Positions 26,517-34,829 are shown, counted from the stretch's first letter. The stretch: DNA of 38,796 nucleotides from Alkalicoccus luteus (GCF_012034335.1 NZ_JAATHJ010000030.1:1-38796), one strand, 5' to 3'. The notes: generated by a model not told the origin, from the letters alone. Numbers and translations: made by a program.

Positions 26517-26810
26517 GCTCAAATGTCACACAATCACACCACGTAACACTTGCAGATAAACACGAAACACCAACAGTGCAGAGCCGGAGCATATTTATTC
26601 CATGCGGGCATCGACCCAGTAAAGGAGCATATCCGGCCTCCACCTCATGGATACGCAGGACGAAGGAAGGTATGGACCCCAGGATCCAGAGAGACATGGG
26701 AGGGTGAGCGACCATGAACGGTGTGGAGGAAAAGAAGCACGGTCATATCTCTACTTCCAAATGTATCCAGTTTGGACGTCAGGATGGTCTCTGACCTGTA
26801 AAAAAATGAA
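26517..26810 (+). ncRNA. Long 3' non-coding end of the insertion sequence, possible bridge RNA region
   Basis: Between the transposase stop and the right inverted repeat lie about 290 bp with no convincing gene. In IS110-family elements one non-coding end is transcribed as a bridge RNA that pairs with donor and target DNA, and in the IS1111 subgroup this is the 3' end. The call is by position only; I did not fold the RNA or find its loops. Confidence 0.35.
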
Positions 26811-26874
26811 TATCATACCATATTTATCTATATGCAGGTGGTCTAGCACCTAAAGAGTGTTTATAAAATTAAGA

Positions 26875-26890
26875 GAATACGTGAGTATTC
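26875..26890. repeat. 16-bp palindrome upstream of galE
   Basis: GAATACGTGAGTATTC consists of GAATAC, a 4-base centre and GTATTC. It lies 36 bp upstream of galE, between the insertion sequence and that gene, in an A+T-rich stretch where a promoter could sit. It could be an operator or a short RNA hairpin. I see no strong sigma-A boxes around it. Confidence 0.5.
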
Positions 26891-26926
26891 GCGAGGAAAT
26901 AAAACTTTATTGAGGGAGGAGCCGGC

Positions 26927-27967
26927 ATGAAAGTACTCATCACCGGCGGTGCCGGGTATATAGGAAGCCATACGGCAGTCGAGCTTATTGAAGCAGGCTG
27001 CCGTATTGTTATTGCCGATAATTTCAGCAACAGCAGTCTGGAAGCGGTGAAACGAATCCGAACGATTACAGATTCAGAGGTCCCCTGCTACTTTGCTGAT
27101 CTGCGCAGAGAAGAAACGGTAACGAGAATTTTTCGAAATGAGCGTCCGGACGCAGTGATTCATTTTGCCGGATTGAAAGCGGTAGGAGAATCAAATGAAC
27201 AGCCTGTCGCCTATTTTGATCACAATCTTGGTACAATGATACAGATTTTAAAAGCAATGCGCGCGTTTAACTGCCTTAATCTCGTTTTTTCTTCTTCCGC
27301 CACCGTTTATGGAGATGGAGCACAAATGCCGGTAACGGAAGATGCACCGCTTCTAACAACTAATCCGTATGGACGAACAAAAAAAATGATTGAAGAAATG
27401 CTAATGGATACGTCAGCCGCATATCCAGAGATGTGCATTACCGCACTTCGCTATTTTAATCCAATCGGTGCGCACCGCAGCGGGCTGATCGGAGAAGACC
27501 CGCTAGGTATCCCAAACAATTTAGCGCCGTTCGTTACTCAGGTGGCTGCCGGAAGACGGGGTTATCTGCAGGTTTTCGGAAACGATTATGAAACTGCAGA
27601 CGGAACAGGTATCCGAGATTACATTCATGTTCAGGACTTGGCCAGGGGCCATATTGCCGCTATTAACAAAGGTAAGGTACGAAACGGCTACCATGTATAT
27701 AATCTCGGCACCGGCTACGGTACCAGCGTTCTGGAACTCGTTCACATGTTCCGCTTTGTTTCAGGAAGAAAAATCCCTTATGTGATTACGAAAAGGCGCC
27801 CTGGAGATGCAGCTGTCAGTTTCGCAAATACGTGTAAGGCGGAGAAGGAGCTGGGCTGGAAAGCGATGCTTGGACTGGAAGATATGTGCCGTGACAGCTG
27901 GAACTGGCAGCAGAAGAATCCCGCAGGCTACCGCAGTGATAATATGATGGAGGTGGAAACGTCATGA
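26927..27967 (+). CDS. galE: UDP-glucose 4-epimerase
   Basis: This 346-residue SDR enzyme interconverts UDP-glucose and UDP-galactose. It has the NAD-binding GGAGYIGSH (7-15), SSSATVYGD (131-139), and the catalytic pair Y148 and K152 in NPYGRTK. GAGGGAGGAGCCGGC precedes the ATG. The stop overlaps rfbA by 4 bp, so galE-rfbA-rfbB-rfbC-epsL form a tight run. With galU upstream it provides UDP-galactose, or UDP-GalNAc if the enzyme accepts N-acetyl sugars, which I cannot judge. Confidence 0.92.
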   Translation: MKVLITGGAGYIGSHTAVELIEAGCRIVIADNFSNSSLEAVKRIRTITDSEVPCYFADLRREETVTRIFRNERPDAVIHFAGLKAVGESNEQPVAYFDHNLGTMIQILKAMRAFNCLNLVFSSSATVYGDGAQMPVTEDAPLLTTNPYGRTKKMIEEMLMDTSAAYPEMCITALRYFNPIGAHRSGLIGEDPLGIPNNLAPFVTQVAAGRRGYLQVFGNDYETADGTGIRDYIHVQDLARGHIAAINKGKVRNGYHVYNLGTGYGTSVLELVHMFRFVSGRKIPYVITKRRPGDAAVSFANTCKAEKELGWKAMLGLEDMCRDSWNWQQKNPAGYRSDNMMEVETS

Positions 27968-28863
27968 AAGGAATTATTCTCGCTGGCGGGAAAGGCACCC
28001 GGCTTTACCCGCTGACGAAATCAATGTCCAAGCAGCTGCTTCCGGTTTATGATAAGCCGATGATTTACTACCCGCTTTCGGTTTTGATGCTGGCAGGTAT
28101 TAAAGAAATCTTAATCATCTCAACAGAAGAAGATACGCCGAGGTTCTCACAGCTTTTAGGAAGCGGTGAAGACCTCGGCATTTCTATTTCCTACGCCGTT
28201 CAGAAAGAAGCTAAAGGACTGGCAGATGCATTTTTAGTTGGCGAGTCCTTCATCGGATCAGACGATGTTGCATTAATTCTGGGTGATAATATTTTTTACG
28301 GGCATGAGTTTACGCAGCATTTAACAAAGGTTCGGGAAACAAACAGAGGTGCAACTGTTTTTGGATATAATGTCAAAGATCCTGAACGATTCGGAGTTGT
28401 GGAATTTAATGAGCACGGAGACGTATTGTCTGTTGAAGAAAAGCCGCTGCAGCCTAAATCAAGCTATGCAATCACGGGTCTCTACTTCTTTGACAGCAGA
28501 GTAGTTCAATTTGCCAAACAGGTCGTTCCGTCTGCAAGAGGAGAAATTGAAATTACAGATGTACTGGACCAGTATCTGCAAGAAGATGATCTGCGAGTGG
28601 AGCTGCTTGGCAGAGGCTTTGCCTGGCTTGATACCGGAACGCATGAATCGCTTCTGGAAGCTTCCCAGTTTATTGAAATAATCGAGAAAAGGCAGAGTTT
28701 GAAAGTAGCATGTCTGGAAGAGATTGCGTATATCAAAGGATATATTACGAAACCGGAGCTCCTGGAGCTTGCAATACCGCTCCGTAAAACGGAATACGGC
28801 AAATACCTGGAACGAATCGCAGAAATCGATTCACCGCATATGCCTAAGCTTACAGTTATCTAA
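27964..28863 (+). CDS. rfbA: Glucose-1-phosphate thymidylyltransferase
   Basis: This 299-residue enzyme makes dTDP-glucose from dTTP and glucose-1-phosphate. [20 protein letters not shown] (7-26), ILGDNIFYG near residue 105, and [18 protein letters not shown] are diagnostic. It belongs to the full-length RmlA type rather than the short form. Its ATG overlaps the galE stop. The next two genes encode the following two steps of the dTDP-deoxysugar pathway. Confidence 0.93.
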   Translation: MKGIILAGGKGTRLYPLTKSMSKQLLPVYDKPMIYYPLSVLMLAGIKEILIISTEEDTPRFSQLLGSGEDLGISISYAVQKEAKGLADAFLVGESFIGSDDVALILGDNIFYGHEFTQHLTKVRETNRGATVFGYNVKDPERFGVVEFNEHGDVLSVEEKPLQPKSSYAITGLYFFDSRVVQFAKQVVPSARGEIEITDVLDQYLQEDDLRVELLGRGFAWLDTGTHESLLEASQFIEIIEKRQSLKVACLEEIAYIKGYITKPELLELAIPLRKTEYGKYLERIAEIDSPHMPKLTVI

Positions 28864-28878
28864 AGAAAGGGGATTATC

Positions 28879-29850
28879 ATGAATATTCTAGTCACCGGGG
28901 GAGCCGGGTTCATTGGCAGGCATCTTGTAAAACGCTTAGAGCAACATCACATGGTCGTTAATTTGGACAAACTCACCTACGCAGGAGATATTCAGGCGTT
29001 TTCAGAACAACGGCATCCGGTCAAAGCAGATATTTGTGATACGAAATCTGTCCGCTACCTGTTGAATCACTATCAGATCGACGCGGTTATACATGCCGCA
29101 GCAGAAAGTCATGTGGACCGCAGCATTGCGGGTCCGCTTGCCTTTACAGAAACAAACGTCACGGGAACACACATCATGCTTGAAGAAGCGAGAAAAGCAG
29201 GTGTTACCAGGTTTGTTCAAGTCTCAACTGATGAAGTGTACGGCAGCCTCGGTCCTTCAGGATCCTTCCATGAGCAGTCTCCTATTCAGCCGAGCAGTCC
29301 TTACTCAGCCAGCAAAGCAGCCGCTGATATGCTGGCGCTTGCTTATGAAAATACGTATGGGATGCAAGTAATGGTAACTCGGTGTTCCAATAATTATGGG
29401 CCATACCAATTTCCTGAAAAGCTGATCCCCAGGATGATCAGCTGTGCTATGCATCATCAGCCGCTTCCGGTTTATGGAGATGGTTTAAATGTCAGAGATT
29501 GGCTGCACGTCGATGATCATTGCCGTGCGATTGAGCTTGTGCTGATGAATGGAACTTCCGGTAACGTCTATAATATCGGAGGATCCTCTGAAATGACAAA
29601 CCTGGAAATCGTTTCAGAGATTTTGAGAGAACTCGGGAAGCCTGATTCTCTTATTTCATTCGTTCCCGACAGGATGGGTCATGACCGGCGCTATGCGGTA
29701 GATGCATCGAAGATAAAGAAGGAACTAGGGTGGCAGCCGGCTTATTCGATCACGAGCGGTCTGAAAGAAACGATTTCCTGGTATAGAGAGAATCGAAACT
29801 GGTGGGAGCCAAAACGACAGGACCGTTTACGAAAGGTGGGAACGGCATGA
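28879..29850 (+). CDS. rfbB: dTDP-glucose 4,6-dehydratase
   Basis: This 323-residue SDR enzyme converts dTDP-glucose to dTDP-4-keto-6-deoxyglucose. It shows GGAGFIGRH (7-15), the catalytic D118-E119 in STDEVYG, and Y142/K146 in YSASK. HAAAESHVDRSI is typical for RmlB. AAAGGGGATTATC precedes the ATG. The stop overlaps rfbC by 4 bp. It is slightly shorter than many RmlB proteins, with all catalytic residues present. Confidence 0.93.
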   Translation: MNILVTGGAGFIGRHLVKRLEQHHMVVNLDKLTYAGDIQAFSEQRHPVKADICDTKSVRYLLNHYQIDAVIHAAAESHVDRSIAGPLAFTETNVTGTHIMLEEARKAGVTRFVQVSTDEVYGSLGPSGSFHEQSPIQPSSPYSASKAAADMLALAYENTYGMQVMVTRCSNNYGPYQFPEKLIPRMISCAMHHQPLPVYGDGLNVRDWLHVDDHCRAIELVLMNGTSGNVYNIGGSSEMTNLEIVSEILRELGKPDSLISFVPDRMGHDRRYAVDASKIKKELGWQPAYSITSGLKETISWYRENRNWWEPKRQDRLRKVGTA

Positions 29851-30428
29851 GGATTTCAAGGTTAAATGTTGTAGATTGTTACGAATTTGAACCGAATCTT
29901 TTTGAGGATAACAGAGGATATTTTATGGAAGTTTTTAGAGAAAGTCATTTGCAATCATTAGGGCTTGACCAGAGATTTGTGCAAGAAAACCATTTGTATT
30001 CTAAATTTGCAGGAACGTTAAGAGGTATTCATTATCAGCTGCCGCCATATGAACAAGCCAAATTAGTCCGCTGTATCAGGGGAAGCATATACGATGTAGT
30101 GATTGACCTTCGCCGGGATTCTCCGACGTTTCTGCAGCATGCAGCGGTCGAACTGACTTCGGATAATCGAAAGCAGCTTTATGTACCGGCAGGATGCGGG
30201 CATGCTTTCATGACCCTTGTACCTGATACAGAAGTGCTGTATAAAACAGATGCGTATTACGCTCCTGAACACGAAGCAGGTATTCACTGGTCGGATCATC
30301 AGCTGAATATCAGCTGGCCGGCACTGAAGCCTGTTCTCTCTCAGAAAGATGAACAGCTGCCAGTCTTTCAGTTTGCCAGGCTCCCGGGTGTTAAAGGAGG
30401 AATTAATGATGGGGAAAAGGTTCGTTGA
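29847..30428 (+). CDS. rfbC: dTDP-4-dehydrorhamnose 3,5-epimerase
   Basis: This 193-residue cupin enzyme epimerises C3 and C5 of dTDP-4-keto-6-deoxyglucose. LFEDNRGYFMEVF, the catalytic H62 in GTLRGIHYQLPP, and VPAGCGHAF are family hallmarks. ATG 29847 overlaps the rfbB stop and follows AAAGGTGGGAACGGC; an upstream in-frame start at 29802 lies inside rfbB. No rfbD reductase follows, so rhamnose synthesis would need one from elsewhere. It overlaps epsL by about 20 bp. Confidence 0.9.
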   Translation: MRISRLNVVDCYEFEPNLFEDNRGYFMEVFRESHLQSLGLDQRFVQENHLYSKFAGTLRGIHYQLPPYEQAKLVRCIRGSIYDVVIDLRRDSPTFLQHAAVELTSDNRKQLYVPAGCGHAFMTLVPDTEVLYKTDAYYAPEHEAGIHWSDHQLNISWPALKPVLSQKDEQLPVFQFARLPGVKGGINDGEKVR

Positions 30429-31014
30429 TGCCGCAGCTGCCCTGACGCTGCTTATCATTCTGAGTCCGGTTATCGGCTTTACGGCTCTTTTAATCAAAAA
30501 AACTATGGGAGGACCGGTTCTATTTAAACAGCTGCGGCCCGGCCTTCATGAAGAATTGTTTTTTCTGTACAAATTCCGAACGATGACAGACGAAACGGAC
30601 GAAAAGGGAGATCTCCTGCCGGATTCTTTACGAATGACACGTGCTGGAGCGATGATCAGAAGGTGGAGCCTGGATGAACTTCCTCAGCTCTGGAACGTGC
30701 TTAAGGGAGAGCTCAGCCTCGTAGGACCGCGGCCTCTGCTTGTAGAATACTTAAGTGAGTATACGGATGAACAGCGGCTTCGTCATACCGTGAAACCAGG
30801 CATTACAGGGCTCGCTCAAATCAGCGGACGCAATAATCTGTCATGGGAAGAGAAATTTGCTTTTGACGTGACATATGCTTCCAGCCGCACGTTCATGATG
30901 GATATGAAAATTCTCTGGCTTACGTTTATAAAAGTGTTAAAGCGCGAAGGAATTGATCAGGAAGGTGGCGTTCAAAAGTATAAGCGTGCACCGCATGCTG
31001 AAGCAGGACGGTAG
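30409..31014 (+). CDS. epsL: Undecaprenyl-phosphate sugar phosphotransferase (monotopic PGT)
   Basis: This 201-residue enzyme starts the polymer by moving a sugar phosphate from UDP onto undecaprenyl phosphate at the inner membrane. It has one N-terminal membrane-inserted helix (about 8-30), then LYKFRTMTDETDEKGDLLPD, the catalytic D89-E90 in SLDELPQLWNVLKGELSLVGPRPL, and VKPGITGLAQISGRN. The sequence is very close to B. subtilis EpsL and to PglC, which use UDP-di-N-acetylbacillosamine. Two ATGs (30406, 30409) are possible; the second is 8 bases from AGGAGG. In this cluster it lies far from its pathway partners epsC, epsM and epsN. Confidence 0.92.
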   Translation: MGKRFVDAAAALTLLIILSPVIGFTALLIKKTMGGPVLFKQLRPGLHEELFFLYKFRTMTDETDEKGDLLPDSLRMTRAGAMIRRWSLDELPQLWNVLKGELSLVGPRPLLVEYLSEYTDEQRLRHTVKPGITGLAQISGRNNLSWEEKFAFDVTYASSRTFMMDMKILWLTFIKVLKREGIDQEGGVQKYKRAPHAEAGR

Positions 31015-31023
31015 GTGAAGTGA

Positions 31024-31947
31024 ATGAAAAAAGCCGCATTGATTGCAGCGGTAGGTATCATGATCGGAATCGGCCTTTACTGGCACAGCAATGCCCATAT
31101 CCAGGTAGTGAAGGAAACCCTGTATATCGACGGCTTGCCGGAGGCGTTTGAAGGATTTACACTTCTGCAAATCACAGACCTTCATGAACAGACATTTGGC
31201 TCAAGGCAGGATAAGCTTACGGAAGTCATTAATGAGCTCGATTATGATATGCCCATATTCACTGGCGACCTGCTTGATGATGAATACAGTACCAATACGC
31301 AGCCTGTTTACGATTTAATTGAAGGAATGCACAATTTGAATGACGCTTTGTTCGTAGGCGGAAATACGGATCCTGATGCATTCCTGCCGGTCTATGAACG
31401 CGATGGCATGAAAAATATTCTGGTCGAGGGACTTTCTGAACGCGGGGTAACGCTGCTTGATTCTGTTTATCGTATCGAGCGGCGGGGAGAGTCAATTATA
31501 GTTGCAGATTTCGACATGCTGCTCCGCTACGGAACTTCGAACCGCACGAACCCGCAAAGCGAACATGTTGCAGCACTTGATCAAGAGATGATAAATGCTG
31601 ATTTGGAAGAATCGGTTGTATTGTCGATTTATCATTATCCTCTTCCTGATATAAGACTGGACATTTATAAAGAGGATCCGGCAATAAATCTGCCGGATAT
31701 CGATCTTCACATCGCCGGCCATTATCATGGAGGAGAAATCCGCATTCCTTTTTATGGAGCATTGCTGGTACCGGAAGCTTACTACAGCAGGTTTGGGCTT
31801 TTCCCCCCTCAGGACAGAGTGAAGGGTCTTTGGGAATACGCGGGTATCCAACAGTATGTCAGCACCGGATTGGGGTCAAGCGGTTTCTTGAATACGAGAC
31901 TGTTCAATCCTCCGGAAGTGAATCTTATTGAACTGAAGAGGGGATAA
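31024..31947 (+). CDS. Membrane-anchored metallophosphoesterase (YkuE/YaeI-like)
   Basis: This 307-residue protein has one N-terminal membrane helix (about 3-20), then a calcineurin-like phosphoesterase domain outside the membrane. Metal-site residues are D52 and H54 in ITDLHEQ, D82 in FTGDLLDD, N114 in GGNTDPD, H204 in IYHYPLPD, and H233/H235 in AGHYHGGEI. The usual GNHD histidine is threonine (T115), which removes the residue that normally assists catalysis. GGTGAAGTGA precedes the ATG. Relatives hydrolyse UDP-linked or lipid-linked diphosphates; here it may recycle carrier or trim a glycerol-phosphate group, but this is inferred from context. Confidence 0.82.
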   Translation: MKKAALIAAVGIMIGIGLYWHSNAHIQVVKETLYIDGLPEAFEGFTLLQITDLHEQTFGSRQDKLTEVINELDYDMPIFTGDLLDDEYSTNTQPVYDLIEGMHNLNDALFVGGNTDPDAFLPVYERDGMKNILVEGLSERGVTLLDSVYRIERRGESIIVADFDMLLRYGTSNRTNPQSEHVAALDQEMINADLEESVVLSIYHYPLPDIRLDIYKEDPAINLPDIDLHIAGHYHGGEIRIPFYGALLVPEAYYSRFGLFPPQDRVKGLWEYAGIQQYVSTGLGSSGFLNTRLFNPPEVNLIELKRG

Positions 31948-31949
31948 GT

Positions 31950-32963
31950 ATGAGGAATACTCCTGAAATAAGTGTCATAGTACCAGTTTACAACGGTGAA
32001 TCGTTTTTGCCCTTTGCTTTGGAGAGCGTGCTTCTTCAGAGTATGGAGAATTTCGAAATAATTTGTATCAACGATGGTTCGTCAGACGGCAGTTTGAATA
32101 TCCTGAGAGAATACGAGAAGAAAGACGAACGTATAAGAGTGATAGATAAAGAAAACGAAGGTCTGGCCAAAACCCGGAACCACGGAATAGCATGCGCAAA
32201 AGGAACCTATATCGCTTTCTTAGATCAAGATGATTATTTTCATCATGATATGCTTAAATCATTATATGAAGCCATAAAGCGAACGAATGTACGCTTGGCG
32301 ATGTGTAAAGCTGTTAAAACAGAGCGAAGAAGTTTGGAATTAATAAATGAGCAAAATGATTCAACTATAAGTGAGGAGTCCATTTTAACTGAAGATGAAG
32401 CGTTGGAGCTTCTATTTCATCCATTTGCGTTTCAATTAGTTGTTCCTTGGAATAAGCTGTATCATCATACAATATTCGATTCAATACAGTACCCGGCTGG
32501 AAAAGGATGTGACGATGAACATGTCATTCACCATATTATTAAAGCGTCTGATGGTATAGCGTTTATAAATAAAACGCTTTATTACTACTATCATAATGCA
32601 GAAAGTTTTATGAACTCTCCTTATCACAAACTTCGGGCAGACGTTTTTAGTGCTTACGCAGACCGCATGCAGTTTTTTAAAAATCAAGGAAAATGGGAGT
32701 GGTGTGCAAAGCAGGCGACGATGACTCTTCATATGTACATTATTCATTACAGGATGGCTAAAAATCTTAGCAATTACCAAAAGCAGTTTGCCCGGGACTA
32801 CAAAACATTTTTTAAAGAAAACAAAAGCTTTATAAGAAAAAAAGGCAAATTTGAACTGCAGATATTTTATGTGCACCCTTATCTTCATCAGCTTTTTGAA
32901 TCGGTCAGGCGAAAACTGTCAGAGACGAATAAAAAACTGAATTTTCAGTTTTTAATTGATTGA
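31950..32963 (+). CDS. GT2 glycosyltransferase
   Basis: This 337-residue GT-A transferase begins ISVIVPVYNGESFLPFALESV, with INDGSSDGSLNI and the metal-site region AFLDQDDYFHHDM. VVPWNKLYHHTIF in the C-terminal half resembles the broken GT2 at 18068 (IVPWNRLYHKSLF), so they may be paralogues. It starts two bases after the previous stop, with AGAGGGGATAAGT as ribosome site. It is more A+T-rich than the rfb genes before it, which suggests a separate origin. Confidence 0.82.
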   Translation: MRNTPEISVIVPVYNGESFLPFALESVLLQSMENFEIICINDGSSDGSLNILREYEKKDERIRVIDKENEGLAKTRNHGIACAKGTYIAFLDQDDYFHHDMLKSLYEAIKRTNVRLAMCKAVKTERRSLELINEQNDSTISEESILTEDEALELLFHPFAFQLVVPWNKLYHHTIFDSIQYPAGKGCDDEHVIHHIIKASDGIAFINKTLYYYYHNAESFMNSPYHKLRADVFSAYADRMQFFKNQGKWEWCAKQATMTLHMYIIHYRMAKNLSNYQKQFARDYKTFFKENKSFIRKKGKFELQIFYVHPYLHQLFESVRRKLSETNKKLNFQFLID

Positions 32964-32997
32964 ATTCGGGAATAGATTCTTAAGGGAGGTGGGCTGG

Positions 32998-33147
32998 ATG
33001 AAGCGACGAATTCCTCTCATTCTCGAAACAGACAAGACAGCTTATGAAGCAGCAGTTGAGAACATGATCAGTGAAGGCGGTCCGGTTTATGAAAGTAAAG
33101 ATGCGGAAGATCATGACGTTAAGGATAAGGAAAAGCCACTACACTAA
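32998..33147 (+). CDS. Small charged protein, unknown
   Basis: ATG 32998 follows TTAAGGGAGGTGGGCTGG and gives a 49-residue product, MKRRIPLILETDKTAYEAAV onward, ending in a highly acidic and basic tail (DAEDHDVKDKEK). There is no membrane helix. I recognise no family. It is the last gene of the cluster, 34 bp after the GT2 stop, and its stop codon touches the intrinsic terminator. A longer frame from 32956 lacks a ribosome site. Confidence 0.6.
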   Translation: MKRRIPLILETDKTAYEAAVENMISEGGPVYESKDAEDHDVKDKEKPLH

Positions 33148-33184
33148 AGCTGCCAGTGCCTAAGGGTGCCGGCAGCTTGTTTTT
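33147..33184 (+). terminator. Intrinsic terminator at the end of the polysaccharide cluster
   Basis: AAGCTGCC (33147-33154) pairs with GGCAGCTT (33171-33178), with further pairing possible in the loop, followed by GTTTTT. It closes the operon after the small protein gene. Confidence 0.85.
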
Positions 33185-33217
33185 GGTGACATGCAGCTTA
33201 CGTTTTGAAAGGTACCG

Positions 33218-33244
33218 GTTTATCGTTACCGCTTGAAAGGGTAC
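33218..33244 (+). promoter_or_regulatory. Possible sigma-B promoter for aldA
   Basis: GTTTAT (33218-33223), 15 bases, then GGGTAC (33239-33244) resembles the sigma-B pattern GTTTAA-N12-15-GGGTAT with one mismatch in each box. It ends 35 bases before the aldA ATG. TTGAAAGG occurs twice nearby (33205 and 33233). No good sigma-A promoter is seen here. Confidence 0.4.
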
Positions 33245-33279
33245 ATACAGACTATCACTTACTAGGAGGTAGTCTTTTC

Positions 33280-34731
33280 ATGAAAACACATAAATTGTAT
33301 ATTAACGGTTCGTATACGGAATCATCAACAAAGGAAACCATTGATGTGATCAATCCAGCAACAGAGGAAGTTATTTCTTCGATCTACAACGGAACGGAGG
33401 AAGATGTGGAAAAGGCCGTTCAGGCAGCATCTGATGCACAAAAAAGCTGGGGTTCAGTGCCGACAAATGAGCGAGGCCGAATCGTACGGGAAATAGGTCA
33501 GAAAATGACGGAGCACCGTGACGATTTCATTCGACTTCTTATAGAAGAGCAGGGAAAAAGCGACGAAATGGCTTCAGGAGAAGTCGATTTAGCACTTGAT
33601 TATTTTCAATATATGTCGGAATGGTCGAGACGGATTGAGGGAGAAATCGTTCCCAGCGATCGTCCAAATGAGAATATATTCATTCACCGGCGCCCAATTG
33701 GGGTAGTAGCAGGTATCGTGCCTTGGAATTTCCCTGTATTTATATTGGCACGGAAAGTGGCTACTGCATTGATGGCAGGTTGTACAATCGTATTGAAGCC
33801 AAGTCAGCAGACGCCGAACACAGCTGCTTTTTTCACGGAATTGGTTCACAATATGGATATACTCCCTAAAGGAGTATATAACTTCATTACGGGTAAAGGT
33901 TCCACAATTGGTAATGCTCTGGCTTCCCACAAAAAAGTGGAAATGGTTACGATGACCGGAAGCGTTCCTGCAGGTGTTAAAGTAATGGAAGCAGCTGCTC
34001 AAAACATCACCAAAGTGAATCTGGAACTTGGTGGAAAAGCGCCTGCCATCGTGACAAAGCATGCTGATTTAGACACGGCAGTTAAAAATATAACGAAAAG
34101 CCGAATCATTAATGCTGGTCAGGCATGTACAAACGCAGAAAGAGTTTATGTACATGAGGACGTAGCGGAGGAATTTACGAATAAAATTACAGAAGAAATG
34201 AAGCAGGTTACCTTTGGAGATCCGCTGCAGGATAAGTCGCTTGACATGGGACCTCTCGTCAGTGAAGACAGGCTGAAAGAGGTGGACGAAATGGTTCAGG
34301 GCGCAGTAAAAGCCGGAGCCAGCGTCTTAACCGGCGGAAAACGTGCAGACACTGAAAAAGGGTTCTTCTACGAACCAACTGTCATCTCAAATGCGACACA
34401 GGATATGGAGATCATTCAGGAGGAGATATTCGGACCGGTTCTTCCGATTGTTACGTTTACTGAAATTGAAGAAGTAATCGATAAAGCTAACGACTCTGAT
34501 TACGGACTGTCGTCCTCCATTTTCACAGAAAACTATAACGAAGCGATGCAGCTTACAAACGGTCTTCGATTCGGTGAAACGTTTGTAAACCGTGAAAACT
34601 TCGAAGCGGTTCAGGGCTATCATGCAGGCTTTAGGAAGTCCGGTATAGGCGGGACAGACGGAAAACATGGTCTCGGAGATTTTCTGAGCACGCAAGTCGT
34701 CTACATGCAATACAAGCAAACAAACGAGTAA
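33280..34731 (+). CDS. aldA: Aldehyde dehydrogenase, lactaldehyde/glycolaldehyde type
   Basis: This 483-residue NAD-dependent enzyme oxidises small hydroxyaldehydes such as lactaldehyde or glycolaldehyde to the acids. It has N150 in VPWNFP, E249 in NLELGGKAP and the nucleophile C283 in NAGQACTNAERVY. The C-terminal FGETFVNRENFEAVQGYHAG and KSGIGGTDGKHG strongly recall E. coli AldA. ATG 33280 follows CTAGGAGGTAGTCTTTTC; the longer frame from 33205 covers the promoter. It stands alone between two terminators. Lactaldehyde arises from deoxysugar breakdown, but no such pathway is in the window. Confidence 0.85.
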   Translation: MKTHKLYINGSYTESSTKETIDVINPATEEVISSIYNGTEEDVEKAVQAASDAQKSWGSVPTNERGRIVREIGQKMTEHRDDFIRLLIEEQGKSDEMASGEVDLALDYFQYMSEWSRRIEGEIVPSDRPNENIFIHRRPIGVVAGIVPWNFPVFILARKVATALMAGCTIVLKPSQQTPNTAAFFTELVHNMDILPKGVYNFITGKGSTIGNALASHKKVEMVTMTGSVPAGVKVMEAAAQNITKVNLELGGKAPAIVTKHADLDTAVKNITKSRIINAGQACTNAERVYVHEDVAEEFTNKITEEMKQVTFGDPLQDKSLDMGPLVSEDRLKEVDEMVQGAVKAGASVLTGGKRADTEKGFFYEPTVISNATQDMEIIQEEIFGPVLPIVTFTEIEEVIDKANDSDYGLSSSIFTENYNEAMQLTNGLRFGETFVNRENFEAVQGYHAGFRKSGIGGTDGKHGLGDFLSTQVVYMQYKQTNE

Positions 34732-34761
34732 CTAAAAAGCCGGCGGCTGCCGGCTTTTTAG
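34732..34761. terminator. Bidirectional intrinsic terminator
   Basis: CTAAAAAGCCGGC (34732-34744) and GCCGGCTTTTTAG (34749-34761) form a perfect 13-bp stem with a 4-base loop GGCT, directly after the aldA stop. Confidence 0.92.
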
Positions 34762-34765
34762 TGCA

Positions 34766-34795
34766 TTGCGGCAAAGGTCTTGTCTCCTGTACAAT
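34766..34795 (+). promoter_or_regulatory. Possible sigma-A promoter for the yfmL-like gene
   Basis: TTGCGG (34766-34771), 18 bases, then TACAAT (34790-34795). It lies just after the terminator and 34 bases before the ATG at 34830. Confidence 0.5.
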
Positions 34796-34829
34796 AGATG
34801 AGATAGATATGCAGAAATGAGGACCTACT

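Larger units (their letters stand above)
25162..26820 (+). mobile_element. IS110-family element, IS1111-like, bounded by 10-bp inverted repeats
   Basis: TGGTATGATA at 25162-25171 and TATCATACCA at 26811-26820 form a perfect 10-bp inverted repeat around an IS110-type transposase. Subterminal inverted repeats are a feature of the IS1111 subgroup; the true ends probably lie a few bases further out. The left non-coding part is short (about 60 bp) and the right one long (about 290 bp), the arrangement expected when the guide RNA is encoded at the 3' side. It splits the GT2 gene at 24103 from galE without breaking an obvious gene. Confidence 0.8.

Noticed and set aside
30349-30408. Longer N-terminus for epsL
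   Set aside because: The extra residues are encoded inside rfbC and lack a ribosome site; ATG 30409 (or 30406) follows AGGAGG.
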